Below, one piece after another: positions 6,661 through 15,932 of a stretch of DNA of 64,000 bases. How positions within the stretch are numbered: position 1 is the first letter of the stretch; every line of letters starts with the position of its first letter. The notes under the pieces were generated by a model. The model ran no database searches. It was not told the origin of the DNA and was given only the letters and a program-made list of their open reading frames with translations. The translations under genes were made by a program, and so were the position numbers. Origin of the DNA: a virus; the IMG/VR virus record IMGVR_UViG_3300031539_012188, positions 1 through 64,000 of that record, one strand, 5' to 3'.

Positions 6661-8905
6661 CTGTGCCTCATGCCCTCTTCAAGGCCAGAAATTAGTCTAC
6701 GGCCACGGACCTGACAAACCTCGCTATGTCATTGTTGGAGAGGGGCCTGGTCGTGATGAAGATCGTCAGGGAAAGGTCTTCGTCGGACCAAGTGGTCAAC
6801 TTCTCCACGGGGCGATAAAACTTGTAGGTTTTGATGACATCTTCTTCACCAATACGACACTTTGCCTTCCCACTGATGTGAAATACAAAGTTCCAGCCGC
6901 CTATTATTGTCGGAATCGACTCATCCAAGAAATCAAAGAGCACGAACCTGAACTAGTCATCGCCCTCGGAGCGATTGCTACAGATATTCTTTTGGGAAAG
7001 GGAGCAGGGATTACTTTACGTAGAGGTCGCGTATCTTATTCTGAAGAATTGCAGACTGAGGTGCTTCCCACGATTCATCCAGCAGCGGTTCTTCGCTTCT
7101 TAGATTACTATAGAGATGTTTTATTTGACTTGAAGAAGGCCAAGTTTTGGTTCATTCCATCCTATCGTAGTGAATATGATCTGAGCGATCCAAAAGTCGA
7201 TTGGTCGATTGTCGATGATCCAAAGCAGGTGTTCAATGCTTTAACGAATTCGCCGATGGCAGTCTTTGACATCGAAACCTCAAGCCTCAATCCGTTGAAT
7301 TGCGAGATCCTCTGTGGCGTCGTTGCAACGAAGGATAAAGTCTTGGTGCTCTCCAAAGAACTAGCTAACAACATTTCCTTTATGACCGCTATAGCTGAGT
7401 ACGATACGTGCTGGATCGGCCATAACTTCAAGTTCGACAGAAAGGTACTCAAAAGATGTCTCGGCGTTGATTTTGAGTTCGACTTCGATACTATGCTCGC
7501 TCATTATGTCCTCGATGAACGCAATGCCAAACATAAGGGCAACCACGGCTTGAAGCATCTTGCCAGAATTTACTTGAACGCTCACGATTGGGATGTGAAA
7601 CTCCCCAAGAGCAGGAGTTACGCCGATCTTCCCCAAGACGTGCTCTACAAATACACAATGTGGGATGGATTCTACACCTACAAGTTGACAGAGTATCTTC
7701 AGAAAGCCCTTGAGAGGTATCCCAAGCAGAGGGCAGTTCTTGACAGAATCTTGATTCCTCTGGCCAACGTCTTGGCGGATGTAGAACTTTTCGGTACTAG
7801 AATCGATTTAACAGAGGTACATCGAGTCGATGAGCAACTGAAGGAAGAACTTGGACAACTACGAATCGATCTTCGAGAACTCGTCAAACACGACTTCAAT
7901 CCTAATAGCACACAGCAATTAGCCAAGATTTTATTCGACGAGTTCAGATTGCCACAGATCAAGAAACGCTCGACTGATAAAGAAGTCTTAGACAGGCTCA
8001 AAGGCCATCCTTTCGTCGATGAGTTGCTAAAGTATCGTAAGTTGATGAAACTGCACTCTACATATGTCGTGTCTCTAGCAAAGAGCGTTCAAGATGATAG
8101 GATACATACCCAATTCCTTCTGCACGGTACGGTTACTGGACGGTTGAGTTCTCAAGATCCGAATCTACAAAATCAACCAGCGGATACCCCGCTTATCCGT
8201 AATTTCTTCATCGCCGATGAAGGAATGAAGTTGATCTATGCCGACCTATCTCAAGCGGAGTTCAGAGTCATGGCCATCTTGTCTGGAGATCCCTTCCTAA
8301 TAAATACTTATAAAAAAGCAGGTGATCTCCACGATGAGATGGCCAGAACCCTTTTTGGCCCAGATTTCAATCCTGTGGAGCGAGGAGTAGCCAAGTCCTG
8401 TAACTTTGGTTTGGCTTATGGTATGGGTATAAAACGGATGGTTACTAACGTCAATGTTCCTGGTGTTGACTATCATCAAGCTGAACGAATCGTTAGAGAC
8501 TATTTCACCAGGATTCCTCGTTTCGTACAATGGCGTGGAGAGATTCAAGATAAAATACTCAGAGAACGATACTTAGAAACATCCCTGGGTAGAAGAAGGA
8601 GATTTCCATATATTCCCAAGAGATTCAGGGAAGACATCTTTCGCCAGGGAATAAACTTTCTTCCCCAATCAATCGCCAGCGACATTACTTTGCTCTCCTT
8701 GATAAAGATAGCCAAAAAAGGTTGGCAGGTGCTCCTTACCGTCCACGACTCAATCTTATGTCAAGTTCCAGAGAATATAGCACAGGGGATAGCCGATGAA
8801 ATCGTGGAGATTATGAAAGAGACAGCGAGAGAAATTTGTGGAGAAAGGATTCCATTTTTAGTCGAAACAGCAATTGGAGATAGGTGGGGGGATTTGGATG
8901 TCTAA
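6650..8905 (+). CDS. fusion: family 4 uracil-DNA glycosylase + DNA polymerase A
   Basis: 751 aa. Residues 1-155 are a family 4 (Fe-S) uracil-DNA glycosylase: cysteines 5, 8, 72 and 87 for the cluster, G-E-G-P-G-R-D-E-D at 30-38, H-P-A-A-V-L-R at 143-149. Residues about 200-345 are a 3'-5' exonuclease (D-I-E-T at 207-210, N259/D263, Y-T-M-W-D at 335-339). The rest is a family A polymerase: motif A D532, O-helix R578/K582/F586/Y590, motif C H-D at 699-700. It is the replicative polymerase, with built-in capacity to find or remove uracil in the template. All key residues are present. Confidence 0.9.
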   Translation: MLTNCASCPLQGQKLVYGHGPDKPRYVIVGEGPGRDEDRQGKVFVGPSGQLLHGAIKLVGFDDIFFTNTTLCLPTDVKYKVPAAYYCRNRLIQEIKEHEPELVIALGAIATDILLGKGAGITLRRGRVSYSEELQTEVLPTIHPAAVLRFLDYYRDVLFDLKKAKFWFIPSYRSEYDLSDPKVDWSIVDDPKQVFNALTNSPMAVFDIETSSLNPLNCEILCGVVATKDKVLVLSKELANNISFMTAIAEYDTCWIGHNFKFDRKVLKRCLGVDFEFDFDTMLAHYVLDERNAKHKGNHGLKHLARIYLNAHDWDVKLPKSRSYADLPQDVLYKYTMWDGFYTYKLTEYLQKALERYPKQRAVLDRILIPLANVLADVELFGTRIDLTEVHRVDEQLKEELGQLRIDLRELVKHDFNPNSTQQLAKILFDEFRLPQIKKRSTDKEVLDRLKGHPFVDELLKYRKLMKLHSTYVVSLAKSVQDDRIHTQFLLHGTVTGRLSSQDPNLQNQPADTPLIRNFFIADEGMKLIYADLSQAEFRVMAILSGDPFLINTYKKAGDLHDEMARTLFGPDFNPVERGVAKSCNFGLAYGMGIKRMVTNVNVPGVDYHQAERIVRDYFTRIPRFVQWRGEIQDKILRERYLETSLGRRRRFPYIPKRFREDIFRQGINFLPQSIASDITLLSLIKIAKKGWQVLLTVHDSILCQVPENIAQGIADEIVEIMKETAREICGERIPFLVETAIGDRWGDLDV

Positions 8906-9098
8906 GACTGTGACAAACCTAATCGAGGCCAACTGTGGTAACTGTACTCATTGCCAACGGCTCTACTACGAAAAGTTTATGGGATTCCTCTTGACTACCC
9001 CTGGTGAGAAGTGACTTGCTTTGGGATGTTGTAAACTAAAAAGTTTATTGGTGACACTGGTGAGTTCTTGCAGGGAATGGACCAATGAAAAAGTATAA
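8898..9098 (+). CDS. Cys-rich small protein interrupted by in-frame TGA
   Basis: ATG at 8898 overlaps the polymerase stop by 8 bases. The frame reads 38 residues with C-G-N-C-T-H-C to a TGA at 9012-9014. It then runs on for 27 more sense codons (L-A-L-G-C-C-K-L-K ... C-R-E-W) to TAA at 9096-9098. Both halves look like one zinc-binding mini-protein with paired cysteines on each side of the TGA, at a place where Cys or Trp would fit. TGA is an ordinary stop in many other genes here. So this is a nonsense mutation, readthrough, or a 38-aa product. Confidence 0.45.
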
Positions 9099-9645
9099 TA
9101 TTATTCTAGCTGATCCGCCTTGGTCTTACAATGACAAGATGTTAGGCCATATGGGAGCAGAGACTCATTATCGAACACGAAATAAGAATTGGATATGGTC
9201 ATTACCTATTCAAGATATTGCTGAGAAAGATTGCACTCTATTTTTATGGGTAGTTAGTCCAATGCTTCCAGAAGGAATAGAAACTTTGGCGCGATGGGGA
9301 TTTAAATTCAAGACTATTGCCTTTGTATGGATAAAGCAAACTGTGCATGGCAAATGGGTTAGTAATCTTGGTAGATGGACAATGGGAGGATCAGAAATAT
9401 GCTTACTTGGAGTAAAAGGAAAACCTAAAAGAATAATACGAAATATCAAACAGTTGGTTTTTGCTAAACGAAGAAGACATAGTGAAAAACCTGATGAGGT
9501 AAGAAATCGAATCGTCGAACTTATGGGCGATCTTCCTCGGATAGAACTCTTTGCTAGAGAAACCGCAGAGGGCTGGGATGCAATTGGTTTTGATATTGAT
9601 GGAAAAAGTATTGAACAGGCGATAATTGAAAGGATAGGGAAATGA
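9085..9645 (+). CDS. MT-A70-type adenine N6-methyltransferase
   Basis: 186 aa. The D-P-P-W motif at residues 10-13 and the later W-G-F-K-F-K and H-S-E-K-P-D segments are diagnostic for the MT-A70 family, which transfers a methyl group from SAM to adenine N6. Phage members are typically orphan DNA methyltransferases that protect viral DNA from host restriction. Length is as expected for the phage type. Start overlaps the preceding Cys-rich frame by 14 bases. Confidence 0.85.
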   Translation: MKKYNIILADPPWSYNDKMLGHMGAETHYRTRNKNWIWSLPIQDIAEKDCTLFLWVVSPMLPEGIETLARWGFKFKTIAFVWIKQTVHGKWVSNLGRWTMGGSEICLLGVKGKPKRIIRNIKQLVFAKRRRHSEKPDEVRNRIVELMGDLPRIELFARETAEGWDAIGFDIDGKSIEQAIIERIGK

Positions 9646-9833
9646 TACCAACTAATCTAAAAGAGGAAATCGAAGAAATTCTTTGGAGCTTATGTGATAC
9701 TGAGGAACTCCTTGAATTCTATGTAGACAAGATATTGACCGCTATGAGAGAGGCTTTTGATCGAGATCTAAACCGCCTTGAGTACGCTCTATCATCATAT
9801 CATCTCTGCCAAGGGGATGACATTACTAAATAA
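9642..9833 (+). CDS. hypothetical protein (63 aa)
   Basis: 63 aa, start overlapping the methyltransferase stop (ATGA), so translationally coupled. Acidic at the N-terminus, mostly helical, with one histidine-cysteine pair near the end. No family recognised. Confidence 0.5.
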   Translation: MIPTNLKEEIEEILWSLCDTEELLEFYVDKILTAMREAFDRDLNRLEYALSSYHLCQGDDITK

Positions 9834-9849
9834 TTATGGAGCAAACAAT

Positions 9850-11916
9850 ATGCTAACAAAAGTCAAAAAACGCGATAATAGAGTAGTAGCATTCGATCAA
9901 CAAAAGATTACCAACGCAATCTTCAAGGCTGCACAATCAGTCGGTGGCGATGATATGTCGTTGGCGATACACAATTCTAACGATGTCTTAAAAGTTCTTG
10001 AGAAGCGTTTCAACACACCCTCCGTAGAGGAAATCCAGGATGTAGTCGAAGAAGTGCTCATAAGAAATGGCCATGCCAAGACTGCTAAAGCGTATATTCT
10101 GTATCGAGACCTTCACCGAAAGTTGCGCGATGTTCGCGCTCTGATAGATGCCAATGAACTTATCAATGGTTACTTGGATAGAACTGATTGGAGAGTTCAA
10201 GAGAATGCTAATATGGGCTATTCCTTGCAGGGTCTTAACAATCATATATTCACTGAAGTAAACCGCGCTTACTGGCTGAATTCGTTATATCCAAGAGAAG
10301 CCAGGGATGCACATATCAGCGGTGATTTGCACATTCACGATCTCTATCTCCTTGCGCCGTATTGCTGTGGGTGGGATTTGGAAGACCTATTGATTATGGG
10401 CTTTGGTGGTGCTCCTGGAAAGTTGGAGTGCGCTCCAGCCAAGCACTTTTCATCTGCTCTTGGGCAGATAGTGAACTTTCTTTACACAGTCCAGGGGGAG
10501 GTCGCAGGGGCAGTCGCCTTCTCCAATTTCGATACTCTCCTTGCACCTTTTATTTCTTTTGACAATCTTAGTAAGAAAGATATAAAACAATATCTTCAAG
10601 AATTTATTTTCAATATGAATGTGCCAACACGAGTGGGGCATCAATCACCATTCACAAATATAACACTGGACTTTATAGTACCAGAACATCTAAGAGAGCA
10701 GAATATCATAATCGGAGGTGAAAAATACGACGAATTCTATGCAGACTTTCAAACAGAGATGGATTTGCTCAACGAATGCCTGCTCGAAGTTATGTTGGAG
10801 GGCGACGCTTCTGGAAAGCCATTCACTTTTCCCATACCCACAGTGAACATCACCAAAGACTTTGATTGGGACAATCCTAGATATTTACCCCTGTGGGAAG
10901 TCACCAGAAAGTATGGCATTCCCTACTTCGCTAATTTCGTCAACTCCAATCTATGTCCAGATGATGTAAGAAGTATGTGCTGCAGGTTGTCTATTAAGCT
11001 GACTGATCTTATGCGACGCGCAGGTGGTTTATTCGGCTCCGCACCAAGCACGGGGAGTATTGGCGTAGTAACGCTCAACCTAGCCAGAATCGGTTACTTG
11101 ACCAAGAGCAGAGAAGCATTTTTACAACGAGTCGGCGAATTAATGGATATAGCCAAGGATAGTCTCTTGACTAAACGAAAGATCATAGAGCGATTCACTG
11201 AACAGGGACTTTATCCTTACTCCAAGCATTATTTGACCTACACCAAAGAGCGTTTCGGCGGCTGGTGGAGCGGACATTTTAATACGATTGGCCTGTGTGG
11301 TATGAATGAAGCTACGTTAAACCTGCTGAAAGAAGATTTAACGTCAGCAGAGGCAAGGGAGTTTTCTAAGGAAGTTCTTGAGTTTATGAATGAAAAACTT
11401 CTCGAATATCAAACTGAAACTGGACAACTCTTCAATCTCGAAGCGACGCCTGCAGAGAGCACAGCCTATCGTTTTGCGCTTTTGGATAAAGCGGCATACC
11501 CTGATATAATCACAGCGGGAAAAGATGAGCCATATTATACGAACAGCACCCAACTCCCTGTGAATGCCACTGACGATCTCTTCCAAGCACTCGAATGGCA
11601 GGATGAGACTCTTCCTCTTTACACAGGTGGCTCAGTCTTCCATGCCTTCCTCGGTGAGCAGATGCCTTCTGTGGTAGCAGTCAAGAATCTGGTGAAAAAG
11701 ATAGCCACAAAGTTTAGACTTCCCTACTTTACCATAACACCGACATTTTCGATATGTCCTAACCACGGTTATCTGAATGGCGAACATACTGAGTGCCCTT
11801 ACTGCGATGAGAAGCCTTTGGTGTATAGTAGAGTAGTTGGATATTTACGCCCTGTGAGCGAGTGGAATGCGGGCAAAGCAAGTGAATATAAAGAGAGGAA
11901 GGTATTTGGGGTATGA
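9850..11916 (+). CDS. nrdD: anaerobic ribonucleoside-triphosphate reductase, class III
   Basis: 688 aa from the ATG at 9850 with GGAG at 9838-9841; the longer upstream reading is not protein-like. The N-terminal 90 residues form an ATP-cone regulatory domain. The catalytic glycyl-radical barrel follows, with the zinc-binding C-P-N-H ... C-P-Y-C and the radical motif R-V-V-G-Y-L about 25 residues from the end. The enzyme makes dNTPs from NTPs under anaerobic conditions with formate as reductant. Its activating radical-SAM partner NrdG is not visible in the window, so the host enzyme may be used. Confidence 0.93.
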   Translation: MLTKVKKRDNRVVAFDQQKITNAIFKAAQSVGGDDMSLAIHNSNDVLKVLEKRFNTPSVEEIQDVVEEVLIRNGHAKTAKAYILYRDLHRKLRDVRALIDANELINGYLDRTDWRVQENANMGYSLQGLNNHIFTEVNRAYWLNSLYPREARDAHISGDLHIHDLYLLAPYCCGWDLEDLLIMGFGGAPGKLECAPAKHFSSALGQIVNFLYTVQGEVAGAVAFSNFDTLLAPFISFDNLSKKDIKQYLQEFIFNMNVPTRVGHQSPFTNITLDFIVPEHLREQNIIIGGEKYDEFYADFQTEMDLLNECLLEVMLEGDASGKPFTFPIPTVNITKDFDWDNPRYLPLWEVTRKYGIPYFANFVNSNLCPDDVRSMCCRLSIKLTDLMRRAGGLFGSAPSTGSIGVVTLNLARIGYLTKSREAFLQRVGELMDIAKDSLLTKRKIIERFTEQGLYPYSKHYLTYTKERFGGWWSGHFNTIGLCGMNEATLNLLKEDLTSAEAREFSKEVLEFMNEKLLEYQTETGQLFNLEATPAESTAYRFALLDKAAYPDIITAGKDEPYYTNSTQLPVNATDDLFQALEWQDETLPLYTGGSVFHAFLGEQMPSVVAVKNLVKKIATKFRLPYFTITPTFSICPNHGYLNGEHTECPYCDEKPLVYSRVVGYLRPVSEWNAGKASEYKERKVFGV

Positions 11917-11994
11917 GTCCTATTTATAAAGATGCTAATAAACATCATTCTTATTATCATTTCGTACCCAAAATGCAAATAAGAAAGGAGATCT

Positions 11995-12393
11995 ATGCTG
12001 GTACTTGCTCTTGACCCTGGGGAAACCACAGGTTACGTAATCGCCGAGGTAGATGGAATCAACTATGACATAAAACTCAGTGGGCAGTTCCCCAATTGGC
12101 AACAACTTGAGACATTGGTAGTCAATTGGATTACAAATGCTATAGTCTATGAAGCGTTCCATCTTTCGCCACAAATAGCAAAGTTCAAGGCTTGGAGCAC
12201 TCTTCCTACTGTGGAAACTATTGGGGTGCTCAAATATTTGGCTCAGAAGTATTCAGTTAGACAATTAGTGGCACAACCACCATCATCTAAAGAACTCGTA
12301 TCTTTACCACGTTACATCGCTGGCGTCTCAGGGCCACACGCCAGGGATGCGTTGAAACATTTAATTGCTTATTTAAGGAGGAGAAATGTGTGA
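11995..12393 (+). CDS. RuvC-like Holliday-junction resolvase
   Basis: 132 aa with a strong site AGAAAGGAGAT. The RNase-H-fold metal ligands are visible: D7 in A-L-D-P-G-E-T-T-G, E53 in V-Y-E-A-F and D118 in H-A-R-D-A-L-K-H-L. This small phage type of RuvC cuts branched DNA before packaging or during recombination. It overlaps the next gene. Confidence 0.75.
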   Translation: MLVLALDPGETTGYVIAEVDGINYDIKLSGQFPNWQQLETLVVNWITNAIVYEAFHLSPQIAKFKAWSTLPTVETIGVLKYLAQKYSVRQLVAQPPSSKELVSLPRYIAGVSGPHARDALKHLIAYLRRRNV

Positions 12394-12685
12394 AGGCTCG
12401 CAAAGATGTTGTTCTGTTGAGATTATATCTCCGCTGCGCGTGGCGCACATCAAGTGGTTAGCATATATTGTGTGGGAGGGGATGTTGGGCATAGGACTTG
12501 ATCCTCGTTTCTATATTACTCCACCTCGTGGTGAACAGACAGATAAAATCATTGCTGGATTGTATCGTGAGGGATTGCTTTGCAATTTCAATACGCATGA
12601 ATTAGACGCCCTCAAATGGGCAATATATCCATTTCCAAGTGATAGACCAGATTGGATGCAAACAGCAATCTGGAGCAAAATATAG
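12386..12685 (+). CDS. hypothetical protein downstream of the resolvase
   Basis: 99 aa, ATG after GGAGGAG. The C-terminal half (H-E-L-D-A-L-K-W-A-I-Y) recalls the last acidic motif of RNase-H-fold resolvases, but the first motif (D-P-G-x-T-x-G) is missing, so activity is unlikely unless it acts with its neighbour. It may be a remnant or partner of a RuvC-like protein. Family not established. Confidence 0.5.
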   Translation: MCEGSQRCCSVEIISPLRVAHIKWLAYIVWEGMLGIGLDPRFYITPPRGEQTDKIIAGLYREGLLCNFNTHELDALKWAIYPFPSDRPDWMQTAIWSKI

Positions 12686-12689
12686 CCAT

Positions 12690-12711
12690 GAGAATACGTA
12701 TACTCTTTTTA
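12690..12711 (+). terminator. weak terminator-like hairpin
   Basis: Imperfect palindrome GAGAATACGTATACTC (12690-12705) directly followed by TTTTTAT. The stem is AT-rich with one mismatch, so termination would be partial at most. It sits between the resolvase pair and the nuclease gene. Confidence 0.3.
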
Positions 12712-12732
12712 TAGTTCAACTAAGGAGGGCAA

Positions 12733-13569
12733 ATGAAAATCGTTAGTTACTCACAACTTCGTAGTTTCAGTCGTTGTCAATGGCAATGGGGTGCAAGATA
12801 TTTGAAGACGATCTATCCAAAAAAGCAATCAGATCCCTTGGACATAGGTAAGCTAGTCCATAACGCTTTGGCGCAATTCTACGGTTTGGGAGGCATCGAC
12901 TGGGAGATTCTCCGCTCGGAATTCATGGGAGATTTGAGGCCAGAAATCTTGGCAGAGAGCAAGCGAGTAGTCGATGCTTACCTTAAGAACGGCAAAGTGG
13001 AGTTTCCTGGAAAAATCCTAGCTGTGGAATTTCCTTTTCAAGTCACATTACCATTTGACACGATTTTGGTGGCGTGGATCGACTTGATTGCCAAAATAGA
13101 TGGCAAACTCTGGCTTTGGGATCACAAGACAGCCTCCAGAATGACACAAGGACTCACTTATCCTGAAAGGGAGCAACTCTCACTATACGCGTGGGGTTTG
13201 ATGAGATTGGGAGCACCAATAGACGGTTATGGCGTGAATCGTCTAACCACAGCGAAGACGCCTACCTTTGCTAGATTCTCTGAAGAGGTGAGCGAAACCG
13301 ATTTGATTTCTCGAAACAAGAACTTTATAATCAGTTGCAGAGTCCTACCGCCAGATAGCACCTCGATGGCCGATCTCCCACGAGCATTCCAGAATGACTG
13401 CTCTTGGTGTGACTATAGAGACTTATGTCAACTTGATTTACACGAGAGGGCGAAAGATATGAGTAAAGTGGTTGCTGAGGAATTCAGTTATTCTGAACGA
13501 GGCGATACTGCAACGTACTTGGAGCGGTATAACACCGAAATACCTCAGTGGTGGTTAAATGATGAGTAG
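12733..13569 (+). CDS. PD-(D/E)XK nuclease, RecB/Cas4-like
   Basis: 278 aa, strong site AAGGAGGGC. S-Y-S-Q-L-R-S-F-S-R-C at the start, I-G-K-L-V-H at about 40, the core A-W-I-D ... L-W-L-W-D-H-K-T at about 120-140 and the E-R-E-Q-L-S-L-Y-A box are the motifs of a RecB/Cas4 nuclease. One early Cys plus C-S-W-C ... C near residues 222-230 would hold a 4Fe-4S cluster as in Cas4 and AddB. It probably resects DNA ends to feed recombination. The GIY-YIG gene overlaps its end. Confidence 0.8.
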   Translation: MKIVSYSQLRSFSRCQWQWGARYLKTIYPKKQSDPLDIGKLVHNALAQFYGLGGIDWEILRSEFMGDLRPEILAESKRVVDAYLKNGKVEFPGKILAVEFPFQVTLPFDTILVAWIDLIAKIDGKLWLWDHKTASRMTQGLTYPEREQLSLYAWGLMRLGAPIDGYGVNRLTTAKTPTFARFSEEVSETDLISRNKNFIISCRVLPPDSTSMADLPRAFQNDCSWCDYRDLCQLDLHERAKDMSKVVAEEFSYSERGDTATYLERYNTEIPQWWLNDE

Positions 13570-14245
13570 TGGCATTTATCGGATCAGAAATATTTTGGAT
13601 GACAAAAGATATATCGGTGGTTCTGTAGATATTCAGCAAAGATGGGCAGCGCATCTTTGCACTCTGCGTTGTGGGCAGCATCACAATGGGCATATTCAGA
13701 AGGCTTTCGACAAATATGGCGAGGGAGCGTTCGTATTTGAGGTTTTGGAGTATGTTGCGCCTGAAATGCTGATCGAGCGTGAACAATACTATTTTGATCT
13801 GTTGAAACCAGAATATAATATTGCGCCGACAGCAGGAAGTCAACCTGGAGTTCCGCGCACCGAGGAGACCAAACAACGAATAAGTGCGGCACGGATGGGT
13901 CAGCATCCTAGTGAAGAGGCTCGTAAGAAGATGAGTGAGGCGAAGATGGGCAACCAAAACCACGTTAAGCCTCATAGTGAAAAAACCAAGCAGAAAATAA
14001 GTGATGCGAACAGTGGTGAGCGAAGTTACAATTATGGAAAACATCTCAGTAAAGAAACCAAACAAAAAATTAGTGAAGCAAGGATGGACAAGCATCCTAG
14101 TGAAGAGACTAAGCAGAAACTGAGTGAAGCAAAGACTGGTGAACGACACCCAATGTATGGAAAACATCATAGTGAGGAAACCAAACGCAAAATGAGTGCT
14201 GCACAGAAAAAACGTTGGCGGCGAATTCGTGAGTCCAAGAATTGA
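13559..14245 (+). CDS. GIY-YIG homing endonuclease with NUMOD3 repeats
   Basis: 228 aa. G-I-Y-R-I-R-N and R-Y-I-G-G-S (residues 5-24) form the GIY-YIG core, with R30 in Q-Q-R-W and a later E in L-I-E-R-E-Q-Y-Y as catalytic residues. Residues 95-220 are repeated DNA-contact modules of the NUMOD3 type, each around H-P-S-E-E-T-K-Q-K-x-S-E-A. It is free-standing, squeezed between the nuclease and helicase genes with overlaps on both sides. A selfish mobile gene that cuts homologous sites in related phages. Confidence 0.85.
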   Translation: MMSSGIYRIRNILDDKRYIGGSVDIQQRWAAHLCTLRCGQHHNGHIQKAFDKYGEGAFVFEVLEYVAPEMLIEREQYYFDLLKPEYNIAPTAGSQPGVPRTEETKQRISAARMGQHPSEEARKKMSEAKMGNQNHVKPHSEKTKQKISDANSGERSYNYGKHLSKETKQKISEARMDKHPSEETKQKLSEAKTGERHPMYGKHHSEETKRKMSAAQKKRWRRIRESKN

Positions 14246-15927
14246 TGATAAAACTTTTGCCACGGACGCGAAAATACACCCCTAAACTTTTCATAACTGG
14301 GGCTGCCGCCGAACCAACGTGGGGGATGCTGCAAAAAATCACGGGGGTCAAGAGGACATCCACTGGAGTCATCGTCCCCCTTGATGCAAGACTTTGTGAG
14401 ACCATATATTGGGCGACCAAAAGCCCTTTAGACCCAGGTGCGCAGCAATGGTACAAGGAGACTATCGCCGAAGAGAACACCAGAGTGCAGTTGCTCCTAA
14501 GAGACGATGCCTCTTTGTTCCACCCAAATGCTGCTAGATTGTGGCCTTTTCAGAAAGTATCCGCTGCTTTCATAATCAAATTCAAACGCACCCTCCTCGC
14601 CTCCGACATGGGCACGGGAAAAACAGCCACGGTCATCGTTTCCGTGGAGGAGAGTACACAGAATGACAAAGTGCTCGTAATCTGTCCAAATTCATTAAAA
14701 ACTTGGTGGAGGGATGAAAAGCAATCCTGGACAGCTTTTCCAGAACAGCCCACCACCGTGGTCGAGTCAAAGGATCGAAAAAGCACGCTCTCTACCTATA
14801 CTGAAGGGTGGCTCATCGCCAACTATGAGCAAATCCGTGCTGAGGCAAAGGCGATCAAAAGCATCTCACAGAAGTTCGACATCGGAGCACTCAGAGAACA
14901 ATCACTTTATTTTTCAACCTCATGGGATTGGCTAATCCTCGACGAGGCGTCGAATATCCGAAATCGAAAGACTCAGATTGCACAATTAACGAAGCAGCTA
15001 CAATTTAAGAATTGCTGCCTCCTTACAGGAACACCCTTCGGAAATGATCCCTCCGAACTTTGGTCGCTACTGAACTTCATAGAGCCAGAACGATACACCA
15101 GTTTCTGGCGCTTCTTTGAATTCTACGTTGACTACGAAGAAGATTATTGGGGCACAAGAAAAATTATAGGCGTTAAACGACCAAAACTTCTTAGACGAGA
15201 ACTTGCACCTAGAATGATCCGCAAGACAAAGGCAGAGGTGATGCCCTTCCTACCAGAGAAATTATTCCAGACGATCTCTCTAGAACTATTGCCTAAACAA
15301 GAAAAGCATTACGATGATATGGCAAAACGATTCTACATCGAGCTTTCAGAGATGAAGAAACTTTACGCCGTGAATGTCATCTCCATGATTACTCGCCTTC
15401 GTCAAATCCTAAGCACACCAGCGAACTTTGACCTGCCTGACGAAAGCGCGAAACTCGATGCTGCTATGGATATTGTTCTTGGTACAGATAACATAATTGT
15501 TATATTCACCGCGTTTAGGAAGACTGTAGAAGCCCTGTGCGAACGATTGACTAAAGCAGAAGTTTCTCATACACGAATTTGGGGTGGCATGACCTCAGAA
15601 GAAATAAGTCAGGAAGAGGCCAGACTAAACACAGGCGAGGTAAGAGTCTTAGTCGCTACCCTTCAATCTGGTGGTGTGGGACTAAACTTGATCGGAGCGA
15701 ATACTGCGATCTTTGTAGATAAATGGTTCAATCCTGAAAAGCAAACACAGGCCGAAGATCGACTGCATCGAGGTGGACAGACTCAAAAAGTACACGTAAT
15801 AAGCCTCTATTGCCCAAATACCGTAGATGATTTGGTAGAGGCAATTTTGACGAAGAAAATCACCATGCAAAAAGCTGTTCTAGGACCAGCATTCTTGGAA
15901 GATCTGAAAAAGCGTCTCCAAATATAA
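14242..15927 (+). CDS. SNF2-family DNA helicase/translocase
   Basis: 561 aa. Motif I D-M-G-T-G-K-T at 122-128, motif II L-D-E-A at 233-236, motif III L-T-G-T-P at 261-265, and C-terminal motifs V-A-T-L-Q-S-G-G-V-G-L-N and Q-A-E-D-R-L-H-R-G-G-Q are all intact. SNF2 enzymes translocate on double-stranded DNA; phage members are linked to fork regression, strand annealing or resolving replication-transcription conflicts. Last gene of the plus-strand replication block; its stop lies five bases from the end of the convergent lysis gene. Confidence 0.88.
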   Translation: MMIKLLPRTRKYTPKLFITGAAAEPTWGMLQKITGVKRTSTGVIVPLDARLCETIYWATKSPLDPGAQQWYKETIAEENTRVQLLLRDDASLFHPNAARLWPFQKVSAAFIIKFKRTLLASDMGTGKTATVIVSVEESTQNDKVLVICPNSLKTWWRDEKQSWTAFPEQPTTVVESKDRKSTLSTYTEGWLIANYEQIRAEAKAIKSISQKFDIGALREQSLYFSTSWDWLILDEASNIRNRKTQIAQLTKQLQFKNCCLLTGTPFGNDPSELWSLLNFIEPERYTSFWRFFEFYVDYEEDYWGTRKIIGVKRPKLLRRELAPRMIRKTKAEVMPFLPEKLFQTISLELLPKQEKHYDDMAKRFYIELSEMKKLYAVNVISMITRLRQILSTPANFDLPDESAKLDAAMDIVLGTDNIIVIFTAFRKTVEALCERLTKAEVSHTRIWGGMTSEEISQEEARLNTGEVRVLVATLQSGGVGLNLIGANTAIFVDKWFNPEKQTQAEDRLHRGGQTQKVHVISLYCPNTVDDLVEAILTKKITMQKAVLGPAFLEDLKKRLQI

Positions 15928-15932
15928 ACTCT

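Noticed and set aside
8898-9098. Alternative genetic code with TGA as sense codon
   Set aside because: Many well-supported genes end in TGA, including ATGA overlaps, and no other in-frame TGA was noticed in the recognised proteins.
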